Part shown: positions 45,701-54,877 of the stretch, in pieces | Layout of the letters: every line of letters begins with the position of its first letter | How positions within the stretch are numbered: the first letter of the stretch is position 1 | Assembly: GCA_045864775.1 (NCBI GenBank) | Contig: BTVR01000003.1 | Location: forward strand, 35,484-99,483 | DNA from: Macondimonas sp045864775 | GTDB lineage: Bacteria; Pseudomonadota; Gammaproteobacteria; UBA5335 | Reading direction: 5' to 3' | DNA: 64,000 nt | Notes under the pieces: model-generated | What the model was told of the DNA's origin: nothing | The model's database searches: none | The model's input: only the letters and a program-made list of their open reading frames with translations | Translations under genes and position numbers: made by a program

Positions 45701-46897
45701 ATGGCCTACGATACGAGGTATCTGCGGGGCAAGGCGGCAATCGTCGGCGCCGCGGATGAGGTCTCGCCCACCGGCGAGCTTCATCTGACCGAGCGCGAGC
45801 TCGAAGTCAAAGTCATCCACGCCGCGCTGGAAGACGCCGGACTCAAGCTGTCCGATGTGGACGGCCTGTTCTGTACCGGCATGATGATGCCCAGTCTGGA
45901 GCTGGCCGAGCATCTGGGCATTCGCCCGCGCTATACCGACAGCACCATGACCGGCGGCTCGAGCTTCGAGGTCCACGTCGAGCACGCGGCAGCAGCCATC
46001 GCGCTCGGCCTGTGCGAAGTCGCGGTCTCGGTCTATGCCCAGACACCGCGCTCGAAGGGCGGCCTGACGGGCGGCATGGCCGCCATGATGAACGCCTTCG
46101 ACCGCAAGAACCCGCCGCCTTTCCTGGAATGGGAGATGCCGGCCGGCCTGATGCTGCCCGCAGGCGCCTATGCTCTCGCCGCCAGCCGCCATCAACATCT
46201 CTATGGCACGACGTCCGAGCAGCTCGCGCAGATCGCCGTGTCGACCCGCAAGTGGGCGCAGATGAACCCGCGCGCGCGCTATCAGGAGCCGATGAGCATC
46301 GAGGACGTGCTCAATTCTCCGCTGGTCTGCGACCCGCTGCATCGCTATGACTGCTGCCTTGTCACCGACGGCGCCGGCGCGGTGGTTATCACCAGCGCCG
46401 AACGGGCCCGTCACCTGAAGAAGAAACCCGTATACGTTCTGGGTGCCGGCACCCACCACGACCACGCCATGATGATCTCGGAAATGCCCGAGCTGACCGT
46501 CACCCCCGGCGCCGTTTCCGCGCCCAAGGCCTTCAACATGGCCGGCGTGACGCCGAAGGACATCGACTTGGTGATGACCTACGATTCCTTCACCATCACC
46601 GTGCTGATGTCGCTGGAAGACATGGGTTTCTGTCCCAAGGGGGAAGGCGGCCGCTTCGTGGAAGACGGCAAGCTCGGCCCCGGCGGCGCACTGCCGACCA
46701 ACACCAACGGCGGCGGCCTCTCCTATACCCACCCGGGCATGTACGGCATGTTCCTGCTGGTGGAAGCCACCAAGCAGTTGCGCGGCGAAGGCGGTCCGCG
46801 GCAGGTGCCCGACGCCAAGCTGGCCGTGGCGCACGGCGTGGGCGGAGTCCTGTCGGCCTGCTCCACTGTGGTCCTGGGTACGGAGGAAACGCTATGA
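45701..46897 (+). CDS. Thiolase-like protein (SCP2/Ltp2-like, no canonical Cys)
   Basis: 398 residues, with AGGA before the ATG. The thiolase fold is clear: AAIVGAADEVSPTGEL, EDAGLKLSDVDGLFC, a middle region AGAVVITSAERARHL, and NTNGGGLSYTHPGMYG near the C-terminus (the GHP-type loop). At the place of the nucleophilic cysteine the sequence is MTGGSSFEVHVEHAAA, so a Claisen reaction through an acyl-Cys is unlikely. Members of this branch, such as the Ltp2 aldolase in steroid side-chain breakdown, act with a DUF35 partner. The stop overlaps the start of such a partner by four bases. Confidence 0.85.
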   Translation: MAYDTRYLRGKAAIVGAADEVSPTGELHLTERELEVKVIHAALEDAGLKLSDVDGLFCTGMMMPSLELAEHLGIRPRYTDSTMTGGSSFEVHVEHAAAAIALGLCEVAVSVYAQTPRSKGGLTGGMAAMMNAFDRKNPPPFLEWEMPAGLMLPAGAYALAASRHQHLYGTTSEQLAQIAVSTRKWAQMNPRARYQEPMSIEDVLNSPLVCDPLHRYDCCLVTDGAGAVVITSAERARHLKKKPVYVLGAGTHHDHAMMISEMPELTVTPGAVSAPKAFNMAGVTPKDIDLVMTYDSFTITVLMSLEDMGFCPKGEGGRFVEDGKLGPGGALPTNTNGGGLSYTHPGMYGMFLLVEATKQLRGEGGPRQVPDAKLAVAHGVGGVLSACSTVVLGTEETL

Positions 46898-47295
46898 GTC
46901 GCATGATGATGGGCACCTCGCCCCACGCCGAACCGTTCTGGAAGGCGACCGAAGAAAAGAAGCTGATGCTCCAGTACAGCCCGGAGTCGGAGCGCTACTA
47001 TCACTACCCCCGTGAGGCTGTGGTGATCTCGCCCAAGACGGGCGCGGTGGAGTGGCGAGAATCTCAGGGCCTGGGGGAGGTTTACGCCTTCAGTGTCATG
47101 CGCAAGCCCGGCAATCCGGCCATGGGGGCCCGCGTCCCCTACGTCGTCGCCATCGTGCAACTCACCGAAGGCGTGCGGATGATGACCAATGTCGTCAACT
47201 GCCCCCTGGAAGACGTCAAAGTCGGCATGAAGGTCAAGGTCTCCTGGGAAGAATTGCCCAAGGGGCGCCATTTTCCGGTCTTCGAGCCGGCTTGA
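46894..47295 (+). CDS. DUF35 OB-fold protein, zinc cysteines missing
   Basis: 133 residues with ATGA overlap to the thiolase gene. It starts HAEPFWKATEEKKLMLQYSPESERYYHYPREA. Ordinary DUF35 proteins have a rubredoxin-like zinc ribbon (C-x2-C...C-x2-C) in this place; here the residues are Ser/Glu/Tyr/Val and no cysteine remains. The OB fold follows: GLGEVYAFSVMRKP, VPYVVAIVQLTEGVRMMTNVV, VKVGMKVKVSWEEL. It should form a complex with the thiolase-like protein, as ChsH2 does with Ltp2. Confidence 0.88.
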   Translation: MSRMMMGTSPHAEPFWKATEEKKLMLQYSPESERYYHYPREAVVISPKTGAVEWRESQGLGEVYAFSVMRKPGNPAMGARVPYVVAIVQLTEGVRMMTNVVNCPLEDVKVGMKVKVSWEELPKGRHFPVFEPA

Positions 47296-47341
47296 GTCCA
47301 GTTCCTGCAGGCGGGGAGCGGTCCCCGCCTGTTCCCGTCAG

Positions 47342-47971
47342 ATGGACGTTCCATTGACCACACAGCTTTGCGCACTCGACGAAGATACGGCGCCCGCCCA
47401 ACCGTGGGGCTTGTTCCGGGAATGGTATGCGGCCGCACATCCGCTGCACCCGCCCGAACCGGACGCCATGGCGCTGGCAACCGTCGGTGTCGATGGGCGT
47501 CCCAGCGCACGCATCGTGCTGCTCAAGCACTTCGATGAAAACGGCTTCGTTTTCCATTCCCACTATGAAAGCCGCAAAGGCGAAGAGCTGGCCCACAACC
47601 CCGCTGCGGCCCTGCTGTTCTACTGGCCGGCCCAACTGCGTCAGGTGCGGATCGAGGGCAGCGTCGATCGCGCCGATCCGGCCGCGTCGGATGCGTACTT
47701 CCACACCCGGCCGCGAGGGAGCCAGCTTGGCGCCTGGGCATCGCCCCAAAGTCGTGTGCTACGGGGGCGTCAGGACCTCGAGAACCGCCTCGATCGCGTG
47801 ACGCGAGAGTTCGGTGGCCGGGCCATCCCACGTCCGCCGCAGTGGGGCGGATACCGATTGTTCCCGTTGCGATTCGAATTCTGGCAGGCCAGACCCGACC
47901 GCTTGCACGACCGGCTGCTTTACCAGTACCGGACGGATCACACCTGGTCACTTGAACGGCTCGCGCCCTGA
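47342..47971 (+). CDS. pdxH: Pyridoxamine 5'-phosphate oxidase
   Basis: 209 residues. It oxidises PNP and PMP to pyridoxal phosphate with FMN. Motifs: EPDAMALATVGVDGRPSARIVLLKHFDENGFVFHSHYESRKGEELAHNP (in parts), QVRIEGSVDRADPAASDAYF, and the end CxxRLxP-like LYQYRTDHTWSLERLAP. An ATG at 47342 is used. It starts 46 bp after the DUF35 gene and may be independent. Confidence 0.96.
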   Translation: MDVPLTTQLCALDEDTAPAQPWGLFREWYAAAHPLHPPEPDAMALATVGVDGRPSARIVLLKHFDENGFVFHSHYESRKGEELAHNPAAALLFYWPAQLRQVRIEGSVDRADPAASDAYFHTRPRGSQLGAWASPQSRVLRGRQDLENRLDRVTREFGGRAIPRPPQWGGYRLFPLRFEFWQARPDRLHDRLLYQYRTDHTWSLERLAP

Positions 47972-48096
47972 TCCCGCCGCGTGCCGAAAGACGCCATCAG
48001 CCCCTGTCCGCCGCTTGATTTGTTGCTCGAGGTGGACAATCATCAGGCCCTTTTACCCTGCCTCTGGACAGGGATGAGCGCCCATTGGAGCCCATT

Positions 48097-48609
48097 GTGA
48101 GACCTGCTTCGCTGGATCTTGATGATCTGCTGTCCTGCGGCCGAGGCGAGATGTTCGGTCCTGGAAATGCCCAGTTACCGCTGCCGCCGATGCTGATGTT
48201 CGATCGCATCACGCGCATCAGCGAGGAAGGCGGGCTTTACGACAAGGGTCAGGTTGTGGCCGAACTCGACATCCGCCCGGATCTCTGGTTCTTTCAATGC
48301 CACTTTCAGGGCGACCCGGTCATGCCCGGTTGCCTGGGCCTGGACGCGATGTGGCAACTGATGGGTTTTCACCTGGCTTGGCTGGGCGCCCCGGGTCGCG
48401 GCCGTGCCCTCGGTGTCGGCGAAGTCAAGTTCACGGGACAAGTGCTTCCCACTGCCAAAAGGGTGACATATACACTGGATTTGAAACGGGTCATCCTGCG
48501 ACGACTGGTCATGGGCATCGGTGACGCCACACTCCGTGTGGACGGACACGAGATCTACACCGCCAAAGACCTGCGGGCGGGCCTGTTCACCTCCACGGCC
48601 AACTTCTGA
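48097..48609 (+). CDS. fabA: 3-hydroxydecanoyl-ACP dehydratase/isomerase FabA
   Basis: 170 residues from a GTG at 48097, chosen because GGAG (48087-48090) lies six bases before it; a TTG at 48085 would add four residues. The active-site histidine is in FQCHFQGDPVMPGCLGLDAMWQL, with the aspartate in that block (GLDAMWQ). GVGEVKFTGQVLPTAKRVTY is also diagnostic. FabA introduces the cis double bond in unsaturated fatty acids. fabB follows 45 bp later, the usual pair. Confidence 0.95.
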   Translation: MRPASLDLDDLLSCGRGEMFGPGNAQLPLPPMLMFDRITRISEEGGLYDKGQVVAELDIRPDLWFFQCHFQGDPVMPGCLGLDAMWQLMGFHLAWLGAPGRGRALGVGEVKFTGQVLPTAKRVTYTLDLKRVILRRLVMGIGDATLRVDGHEIYTAKDLRAGLFTSTANF

Positions 48610-48653
48610 TGCGCCGTGGATCCGAGCAACTTCACGCGGGAGGAGGGATACCG

Positions 48654-49871
48654 ATGAAACGCGTTGTGGTAACCGGTCTGGGCATCGTCTCCAGCATCGG
48701 CAACAACAAGACGGAAGTGCTGGACAGCCTGCGCGCCGGCCGCTCGGGCATCAGTCACCAGCCGGAGTATGCCGAGCAGGGCCTGCGCTCCCACGTGGCG
48801 GGATCGGTTCGCCTGGACGTCGCCGACCTCATCGACCGCAAGCTGCTGCGCTTCATGGCCGATGGGCACGCCTATGCCTGGCTGGCGATGCAGGAAGCGA
48901 TCGCCGATGCCGGCCTGCCGCCGGAACTCGTGTCGAACCTGCGCACGGGGCTCATCGTCGGCGCCGGCGGCGCCTCGCACGAAAGCATTTTGGAAGGCAT
49001 AGACACGGTGCGCGCCAAAGGCGTCCGGCGCGTCGGGCCCTACATGGTGACCAAGGCGATGTGCAGCGGCGTGTCGGCGTGCCTGGCCACCGGCGCTCAG
49101 ATCAAGGGCATCAACTACGCCATCAGTTCCGCCTGCGCCACGAGCGCGCACTGCATCGGCAACGCCGTCGAACAGATCCAGCTCGGCAAGCAGGACATCG
49201 TCTTCGCCGGCGGCGCGGAGGAAGAACACTGGACCATGGCGTTCATGTTCGACGCCATGGGCGCCCTGTCCAGCAAGTACAACGAGACGCCGGAGAGAGC
49301 GTCCCGGACCTATGACGCGGATCGTGACGGCTTCGTCATTTCCGGAGGCGGCGGCATTCTGGTCCTTGAAGAACGCGAACACGCCTTGCGACGGGGCGCG
49401 CGTATCCATGCCGAGGTGGTGGGCTACGGCGCCACTTCCGACGGTTATGACATGGTGGCGCCGTCCGGAGAGGGCGCTGTGCGCTGCATGCGCCAAGCGA
49501 TGGCGACGGTCGATGCGCCCATCGATTACATCAACACCCATGGCACGAGCACGCCGGTCGGGGACGTGCGTGAGCTGGAGGCCCTGCGCGAAGTGTTCGG
49601 CGACGCGATGCCCCCGCTCTCCTCGACGAAATCCCTGACCGGCCATGCCTTGGGTGCTGCCGGCGTCCACGAGGCCATCTACAGTCTGCTGATGATGCAG
49701 GAAAACTTCATCGCAGCATCTGCCAATATCGAGCGGCTCGATCCCGCCGCAGAGGGCCTGCCCATCGTGCGCGAGCGCCGGGATGGCGTGCAGCTGAACA
49801 CCGTGCTGTCCAACAGCTTCGGCTTCGGGGGCACGAACGCCTCGCTGGTGTTTGCTCGCCACGCGCCGTGA
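48654..49871 (+). CDS. fabB: 3-oxoacyl-ACP synthase I FabB
   Basis: 405 residues from the ATG at 48654, preceded by GGGAGGAGGG. The catalytic triad: Cys in SSACATSAHCIGNAVE, His in YINTHGTSTPVGD, His in KSLTGHALGAAGVHEAI. GGAEEEHWTMAFMFDAMGAL is the FabB-specific segment. It elongates the unsaturated branch after FabA. Start context and neighbour fabA make the assignment safe. Confidence 0.97.
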   Translation: MKRVVVTGLGIVSSIGNNKTEVLDSLRAGRSGISHQPEYAEQGLRSHVAGSVRLDVADLIDRKLLRFMADGHAYAWLAMQEAIADAGLPPELVSNLRTGLIVGAGGASHESILEGIDTVRAKGVRRVGPYMVTKAMCSGVSACLATGAQIKGINYAISSACATSAHCIGNAVEQIQLGKQDIVFAGGAEEEHWTMAFMFDAMGALSSKYNETPERASRTYDADRDGFVISGGGGILVLEEREHALRRGARIHAEVVGYGATSDGYDMVAPSGEGAVRCMRQAMATVDAPIDYINTHGTSTPVGDVRELEALREVFGDAMPPLSSTKSLTGHALGAAGVHEAIYSLLMMQENFIAASANIERLDPAAEGLPIVRERRDGVQLNTVLSNSFGFGGTNASLVFARHAP

Positions 49872-49894
49872 GAAGGTATGCTCGATCGGGCCTA

Positions 49895-49908
49895 TTGACG
49901 TAAGTCAT
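49895..49908 (+). promoter_or_regulatory. Fnr/Anr-like site before hemN
   Basis: TTGAC-GTAA-GTCAT matches nine of ten conserved positions of TTGAY-N4-RTCAA. It lies 57 bp before the hemN ATG. Fnr/Anr activation of hemN is known in Pseudomonas and others, and an fnr gene lies just downstream of hemN. Confidence 0.6.
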
Positions 49909-49964
49909 TGTCGCGGATAGCTCGTGCGCTATTCTTTCCGCCAAGCCCAGGAAAGAGTAGCGTC

Positions 49965-51341
49965 ATGCCCCCCGCAGTCCACGCTTTCGATGCCACGTTG
50001 ATCGCACGGTACGATACCCGCGCGCCCCGTTACACCTCCTATCCGACAGCGGATCGCTTCCATCCGGGAGTCGGCGCCGGAGAGTATCAGCGCGCCTTGC
50101 GGACCCGCCGCCCCGCACCGCTGTCGCTCTACCTGCACATCCCGTTCTGCCCGAGCCCTTGCTTTTATTGCGGTTGCCATCGCGAGATTACCCGGCAACC
50201 CGGCCCGATTCAGCGTTATCTGGAAAGTCTGGAGCAGGAAATCGCCATTCAGGCGCAGATGCTCGAAGCGCCTGGACCCGTCATCCAGATCCATTTCGGG
50301 GGCGGCAGTCCGACTTTTCTCTCCCCGCCCCAACTCGCGGCCATCATCGCCGCTCTGCGCGTCCATTTCCACGTTGCACCCGAGGTGGAAATGGGTATCG
50401 AGGCCGATCCACGCAACCTCGACGCGGCCGGTATCCAAGCGCTCCGCGACATGGGGTTCAATCGGCTCAGCGTCGGCGTACAGGATTTCGACGCGCGGGT
50501 GCAGGCCGCCATCAATCGCCGGCAGAGTTTCTCGCAAACCGAAGCCGTCGTCGCCGCAGCGCGCGCAGCCGGCTTTCATTCCATCAGCCTGGATCTCATC
50601 CATGGCCTGCCGCATCAGCACGCCAGCGGCTTCGAGGCCACCCTGGAGCAAGTCCTCACACTCGATCCGGACCGTCTGGCGCTTTACAGCTACGCGCACT
50701 TGCCCGACCGCTTTCCGGCCCAGCGCCGCATCGCCACCGAGGCCCTGCCCGCGCCCGACGAGAAGCGGCAGTTGCTGGCGCTGGCCATCGGATGCCTGGA
50801 AGCGGCCGGCTACGTCCACATCGGCATGGACCACTTCGCCAAGCCGCACGATCCTCTCGCGCAGGCGCTGGCGCGGGGTGATCTGCATCGCAACTTCCAG
50901 GGTTACTCGACTCTGGGCGGCTGCGATCTGATCGGGCTGGGTGTCAGCGCCATCAGCCATGTCGGGCTGCATTACGCGCAGAACACCAAAAATCTGCGCG
51001 ATTATCAGTCAGCCATCGCGGAGCGGCGCCTGGCAGTCAGCCGCGGTATCGTGCTGACCCGCGAGGATCAACTCCGGCAGGCCGTGATCCAGGCGCTCAT
51101 GTGCCAAGGTCGGGTTTGCTATCAAACCATACGGCAATCCCATGGTATCGACGTTCCCAGCTATTTTGCGGCCGAGTTGCAGACCCTCGCGCCTGCTGTC
51201 GCCGATGGACTGCTTCGCCTGGGACCGGACGCGCTGGAGGTGACACCCGACGGGCGCTATCTCCTGCGCGCACTCGCCGCGCCGTTCGACGCCTATCTTC
51301 AGGAAAAGGCATCGCCCGCAGAGCATGCTCGCCTCTTCTGA
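49965..51341 (+). CDS. hemN: Oxygen-independent coproporphyrinogen III dehydrogenase HemN
   Basis: 458 residues from the ATG at 49965, with AGGAAAGAG before it. The radical-SAM cluster motif is PFCPSPCFYCGC (C-x3-C-x2-C plus the extra Cys). RYTSYPTADRFHPGVG at the N-terminus, GVQDFDARVQAAINRRQS, and LDLIHGLPHQHASGFEATL confirm HemN and not the HemW branch. It makes protoporphyrinogen IX without oxygen. The pair hemN and fnr converge. Confidence 0.97.
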   Translation: MPPAVHAFDATLIARYDTRAPRYTSYPTADRFHPGVGAGEYQRALRTRRPAPLSLYLHIPFCPSPCFYCGCHREITRQPGPIQRYLESLEQEIAIQAQMLEAPGPVIQIHFGGGSPTFLSPPQLAAIIAALRVHFHVAPEVEMGIEADPRNLDAAGIQALRDMGFNRLSVGVQDFDARVQAAINRRQSFSQTEAVVAAARAAGFHSISLDLIHGLPHQHASGFEATLEQVLTLDPDRLALYSYAHLPDRFPAQRRIATEALPAPDEKRQLLALAIGCLEAAGYVHIGMDHFAKPHDPLAQALARGDLHRNFQGYSTLGGCDLIGLGVSAISHVGLHYAQNTKNLRDYQSAIAERRLAVSRGIVLTREDQLRQAVIQALMCQGRVCYQTIRQSHGIDVPSYFAAELQTLAPAVADGLLRLGPDALEVTPDGRYLLRALAAPFDAYLQEKASPAEHARLF

Positions 51342-51391
51342 CGACGGGGTAGCGACCGCCCGGAGCCGGCGCAGGCGGGCCTTGGTAAGGC

Positions 51392-52138
51392 TCAGATCGT
51401 GACTTGCAGGCAATGGTTGGCGCGCTGGTTCAATCCCTCGAGATCCAGCAATTGCACCTCGCGCCGCTCGGTCTGGATCAGCCCTTCCCGTTCGAAACGG
51501 GTGATCACGCGGCTGACGGTTTCGGTGGCCAGCCGCAGATAATTCGCAATGTCCCGACGCGGCATTGCGAGGTTGAAAGCGCGGTCCGAGTAACCCCGCT
51601 CGCGGTAGCGGTTGGACAGATCGAGCAGGAAACCGGCAACCCGCTCCTCCGCACTGTGATCGCCTCCCAGCCATGCATAGGCCGACAGATCCTTGCTCAA
51701 CAGGCGGAAAATCTGTTCCTGCAGACGCGGAATCTGCGCCGCCAGATGACTGAGATCGTTGTACGGCAGCGCGCAGACACCACCGACGTCCAAGGCCACG
51801 ATGTTGGACTGATAGACGCCGGGATAGATGGCATCCAGCCCCATCAGTTCGCCGGGAAGGTGAAATGCAAGCACGCGTTCACGCCCTTCGCGGTCCATGC
51901 GATAGCTCTTGAAACACCCCGAACGCACCGCATACAAGGTGCTGAACCGTTCGCCGACGCGGCAAAGATGTGCGTTCGCCGGCAACGGCTGTTGACGATC
52001 GACCAACTGATCGAGTCGCTCCATGTCCTTTTGATCCAGGCCGACCGGCACACACAGCTCGCTCAAGGCGCAGTTGACGCAGGTGCGACGGATGCCGCGA
52101 TGCGCGGCCGAGGAAAAGCATTGAGATGAGGTCGCCAT
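51392..52138 (-). CDS. fnr: Oxygen-responsive regulator Fnr/Anr
   Basis: 248 residues from the ATG at 52138. Cluster cysteines are at 20, 23, 29 (TCVNCALSELCVPVG) and 122 (GGVCALPYND), the same numbers as E. coli Fnr. The cAMP-type beta-roll leads to a helix-turn-helix MPRRDIANYLRLATETVSRVITRFEREGLI; the E-x2-S-R contact residues of the recognition helix are kept, so it should read TTGAT-N4-ATCAA-like sites. A perfect site lies 56 bp upstream of its start, so self-control is likely. Confidence 0.97.
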   Translation of the reverse strand: MATSSQCFSSAAHRGIRRTCVNCALSELCVPVGLDQKDMERLDQLVDRQQPLPANAHLCRVGERFSTLYAVRSGCFKSYRMDREGRERVLAFHLPGELMGLDAIYPGVYQSNIVALDVGGVCALPYNDLSHLAAQIPRLQEQIFRLLSKDLSAYAWLGGDHSAEERVAGFLLDLSNRYRERGYSDRAFNLAMPRRDIANYLRLATETVSRVITRFEREGLIQTERREVQLLDLEGLNQRANHCLQVTI

Positions 52139-52193
52139 GATCCCGCACTTGGTAGAAGGTTGCTCATTGTGGCCCGCGACGTGGCGCGCCCCC

Positions 52194-52207
52194 TTGATGC
52201 AGGTCAA
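52194..52207. promoter_or_regulatory. Perfect Fnr/Anr box between fnr and pyk
   Basis: TTGAT-GCAG-GTCAA fits TTGAY-N4-RTCAA without mismatch. Its centre is at 52200.5. A start of transcription 41.5 bp away would fall near 52242 on the plus strand or near 52159 on the minus strand, 21 bp before the fnr ATG. CACAAT at 52166-52171 (minus strand) would be an acceptable -10 for fnr. Confidence 0.8.
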
Positions 52208-52241
52208 TTGCGCCAGCCACGACTCGGGTTAGGCTTGTTTC

Positions 52242-52333
52242 CGGGAAGCTGGTCTCGCCACACAGCGAGCCTGCTCCCGCTCTCCGGAAAGATGGCGCGT
52301 TGACAGGGAGGATCGGGTCCTCCCTGTCCTTTT
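52242..52333 (+). ncRNA. Candidate small RNA between fnr and pyk (Fnr-linked)
   Basis: A strong rho-independent terminator (GACAGGGAGGA, loop TCGGG, TCCTCCCTGTC, then CTTTT; 52302-52333) lies on the plus strand where no plus-strand gene is upstream for almost 1 kb, and before the pyk promoter. The perfect Fnr box is 41.5 bp from a start at about 52242. The span holds another hairpin, CTCGC-CACA-CA-GCGAG (52254-52269). The architecture is like E. coli FnrS, but the sequence is not recognised. The -10 (TAGGCT, 52230-52235) is weak. Alternatively the terminator insulates pyk. Confidence 0.4.
52302..52333 (+). terminator. Strong intrinsic terminator upstream of pyk
   Basis: An 11-bp perfect G/C-rich stem with a five-base loop and a CTTTT tail. 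On the minus strand the sequence after the stem is AACGCGCC, so it works only in the plus direction. The pyk promoter with TATACT (52352-52357) lies after it. Confidence 0.85.
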
Positions 52334-52393
52334 ACGATTTCCGAGTACGGGTATACTGGCCGCGGGCAAATTGCTCGTCCGGGAGAGCTTCCC

Positions 52394-53804
<1,411 letters not shown>

Positions 53805-53830
<26 letters not shown>

Positions 53831-54205
53831 GGGAGCGGCGCTGCAAGCGCTGCACATGACGCAGAAATTCTCTGATCAATCGGCGTATCGGTGGGTCCGG
53901 CGCTCGAAGCAGCAGCCGATAAGCCGTCGCGCCAACGCTCGATGGATGATACGGAGCGGGTTTTCGACGCGGACGACGGCTTTTTCGAGAATCAGATAGA
54001 GATCGGCGGAATCGGTCGCCCGCATCGTCAACGCGTGGGCCGGATCGCGTGGCAACAAGGTGCCGACACCGTGCGTCGACAGATCCGCGAACTCGGCCGA
54101 CAAGGCGCGAGCGGAGAGGATCTGGAAAGAGGCGCGCCGTGCGCTGCCCTTCGAAAGGCAATCGCGCCTCTCCTCGGGACTGCGTCTAGCGTAGCCTCGG
54201 CGGCT
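53805..54205 (-). pseudogene. PilZ-domain protein, apparently broken
   Basis: The frame open from 54205 to 53876 reads EERRDCLSKGSARRASFQIL, then ADLSTHGVGTLLPRDP and LIGCCFERR. The RR...D-x-S-x-x-G pattern is that of a PilZ domain, which binds cyclic di-GMP. Two faults are seen. No ATG, GTG or TTG stands before the R-R motif; the first start is at 54103, after it. And the expected C-terminal helix (RRLIREFLRHVQRLQRR) lies in another frame that runs to 53805, so one base seems lost or gained near 53900. It lies downstream of flgM/fliA, where such flagellar-brake proteins occur. Confidence 0.5.
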
Positions 54206-54514
54206 TCAGAGGGCAGCGCCGTCGTCACGCACAGCAGGCAATGGCGTTTACAGCCGTTGGCCGCCTTTGCGCGGGCTGACGCGGTCCGGCGCTTCACCGT
54301 GCTGCAGGCCGGTGGCCGCTTATGCGCCATGACGACGCTCCAGCCATCCGAAGCCCGGATCAACGCGACGGGAGGGGACGGACCAGTCGCAGGATCGGCA
54401 TCCAGTTCCACCGGACGGTCCCGCCACTCGGTCTTGCCGTATGCTGTCTGCGTTTCGCACCAGTCCCTGGCGGGTCCGCGCGACCCCATATCGGGCGACT
54501 CCTTCCGCGCCGCT
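54206..54514. other. No recognised gene
   Basis: 309 bp between flgM and the PilZ remnant. The minus frame stays open here, but its sequence (rich in Arg, Ala and Pro, with several Cys) matches nothing I know, including FlgN, which could be expected next to flgM. Confidence 0.5.
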
Positions 54515-54766
54515 TTACAGCCAAGGAGAGCCCGCATGCGCAAGCCCTTCGCGTTCCAGGAAGCGCGCCGCCATGCGATCGGCATTGACGTGATAGCAGC
54601 CCGCCGCAACCAGATCGCGCAGATGAGCGATGCGCTGGGCTTCAGACCACCGCGCGCCCAGCGGCGCCAACAGCGAAACCACGGCGTGTTCCGTTCCGGG
54701 ACCTGTCGATCCCGGCAAATCCTCGTTGAGATGCCTGCTCGCGCCCAGCCGTTGTTTGATTTGCAT
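54515..54766 (-). CDS. flgM: Anti-sigma-28 factor FlgM
   Basis: 83 residues from the ATG at 54766 (MQIKQRLGASRHLNED), with AGAGG eight bases upstream. The C-terminal half has the FlgM core RWSEAQRIAHLRDLVAAGCYHVNADRMAARFLEREGL, which binds sigma-28. It holds FliA inactive until the hook-basal body is finished, and is then exported. A good sigma-28 promoter lies 33 bp upstream, so FliA drives its own inhibitor. It is 111 bp downstream of fliA on the same strand. Confidence 0.8.
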   Translation of the reverse strand: MQIKQRLGASRHLNEDLPGSTGPGTEHAVVSLLAPLGARWSEAQRIAHLRDLVAAGCYHVNADRMAARFLEREGLAHAGSPWL

Positions 54767-54798
54767 GACCATCGCCTCTGTTGACCCAACCGAATACC

Positions 54799-54825
54799 TT
54801 ATCGGTACGATTGAGCCCAACTTGA
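54799..54825 (-). promoter_or_regulatory. Sigma-28 (FliA) promoter before flgM
   Basis: On the minus strand: TCAAGTTG, 11 bases, ACCGATAA. The enterobacterial consensus is TAAAGTTT-N11-GCCGATAA. The two boxes match at six and seven of eight positions, with the exact spacing. Confidence 0.8.
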
Positions 54826-54877
54826 GGACTTTGTGCCAAAGATCAGGCGCTGCGCCAAATTTCCGACGGCGCCGTGG

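Noticed and set aside
54028..54789. A 253-codon minus-strand frame over flgM
   Set aside because: It is out of frame with the clear FlgM core and has random-looking Arg/Ala/Trp/Cys composition.
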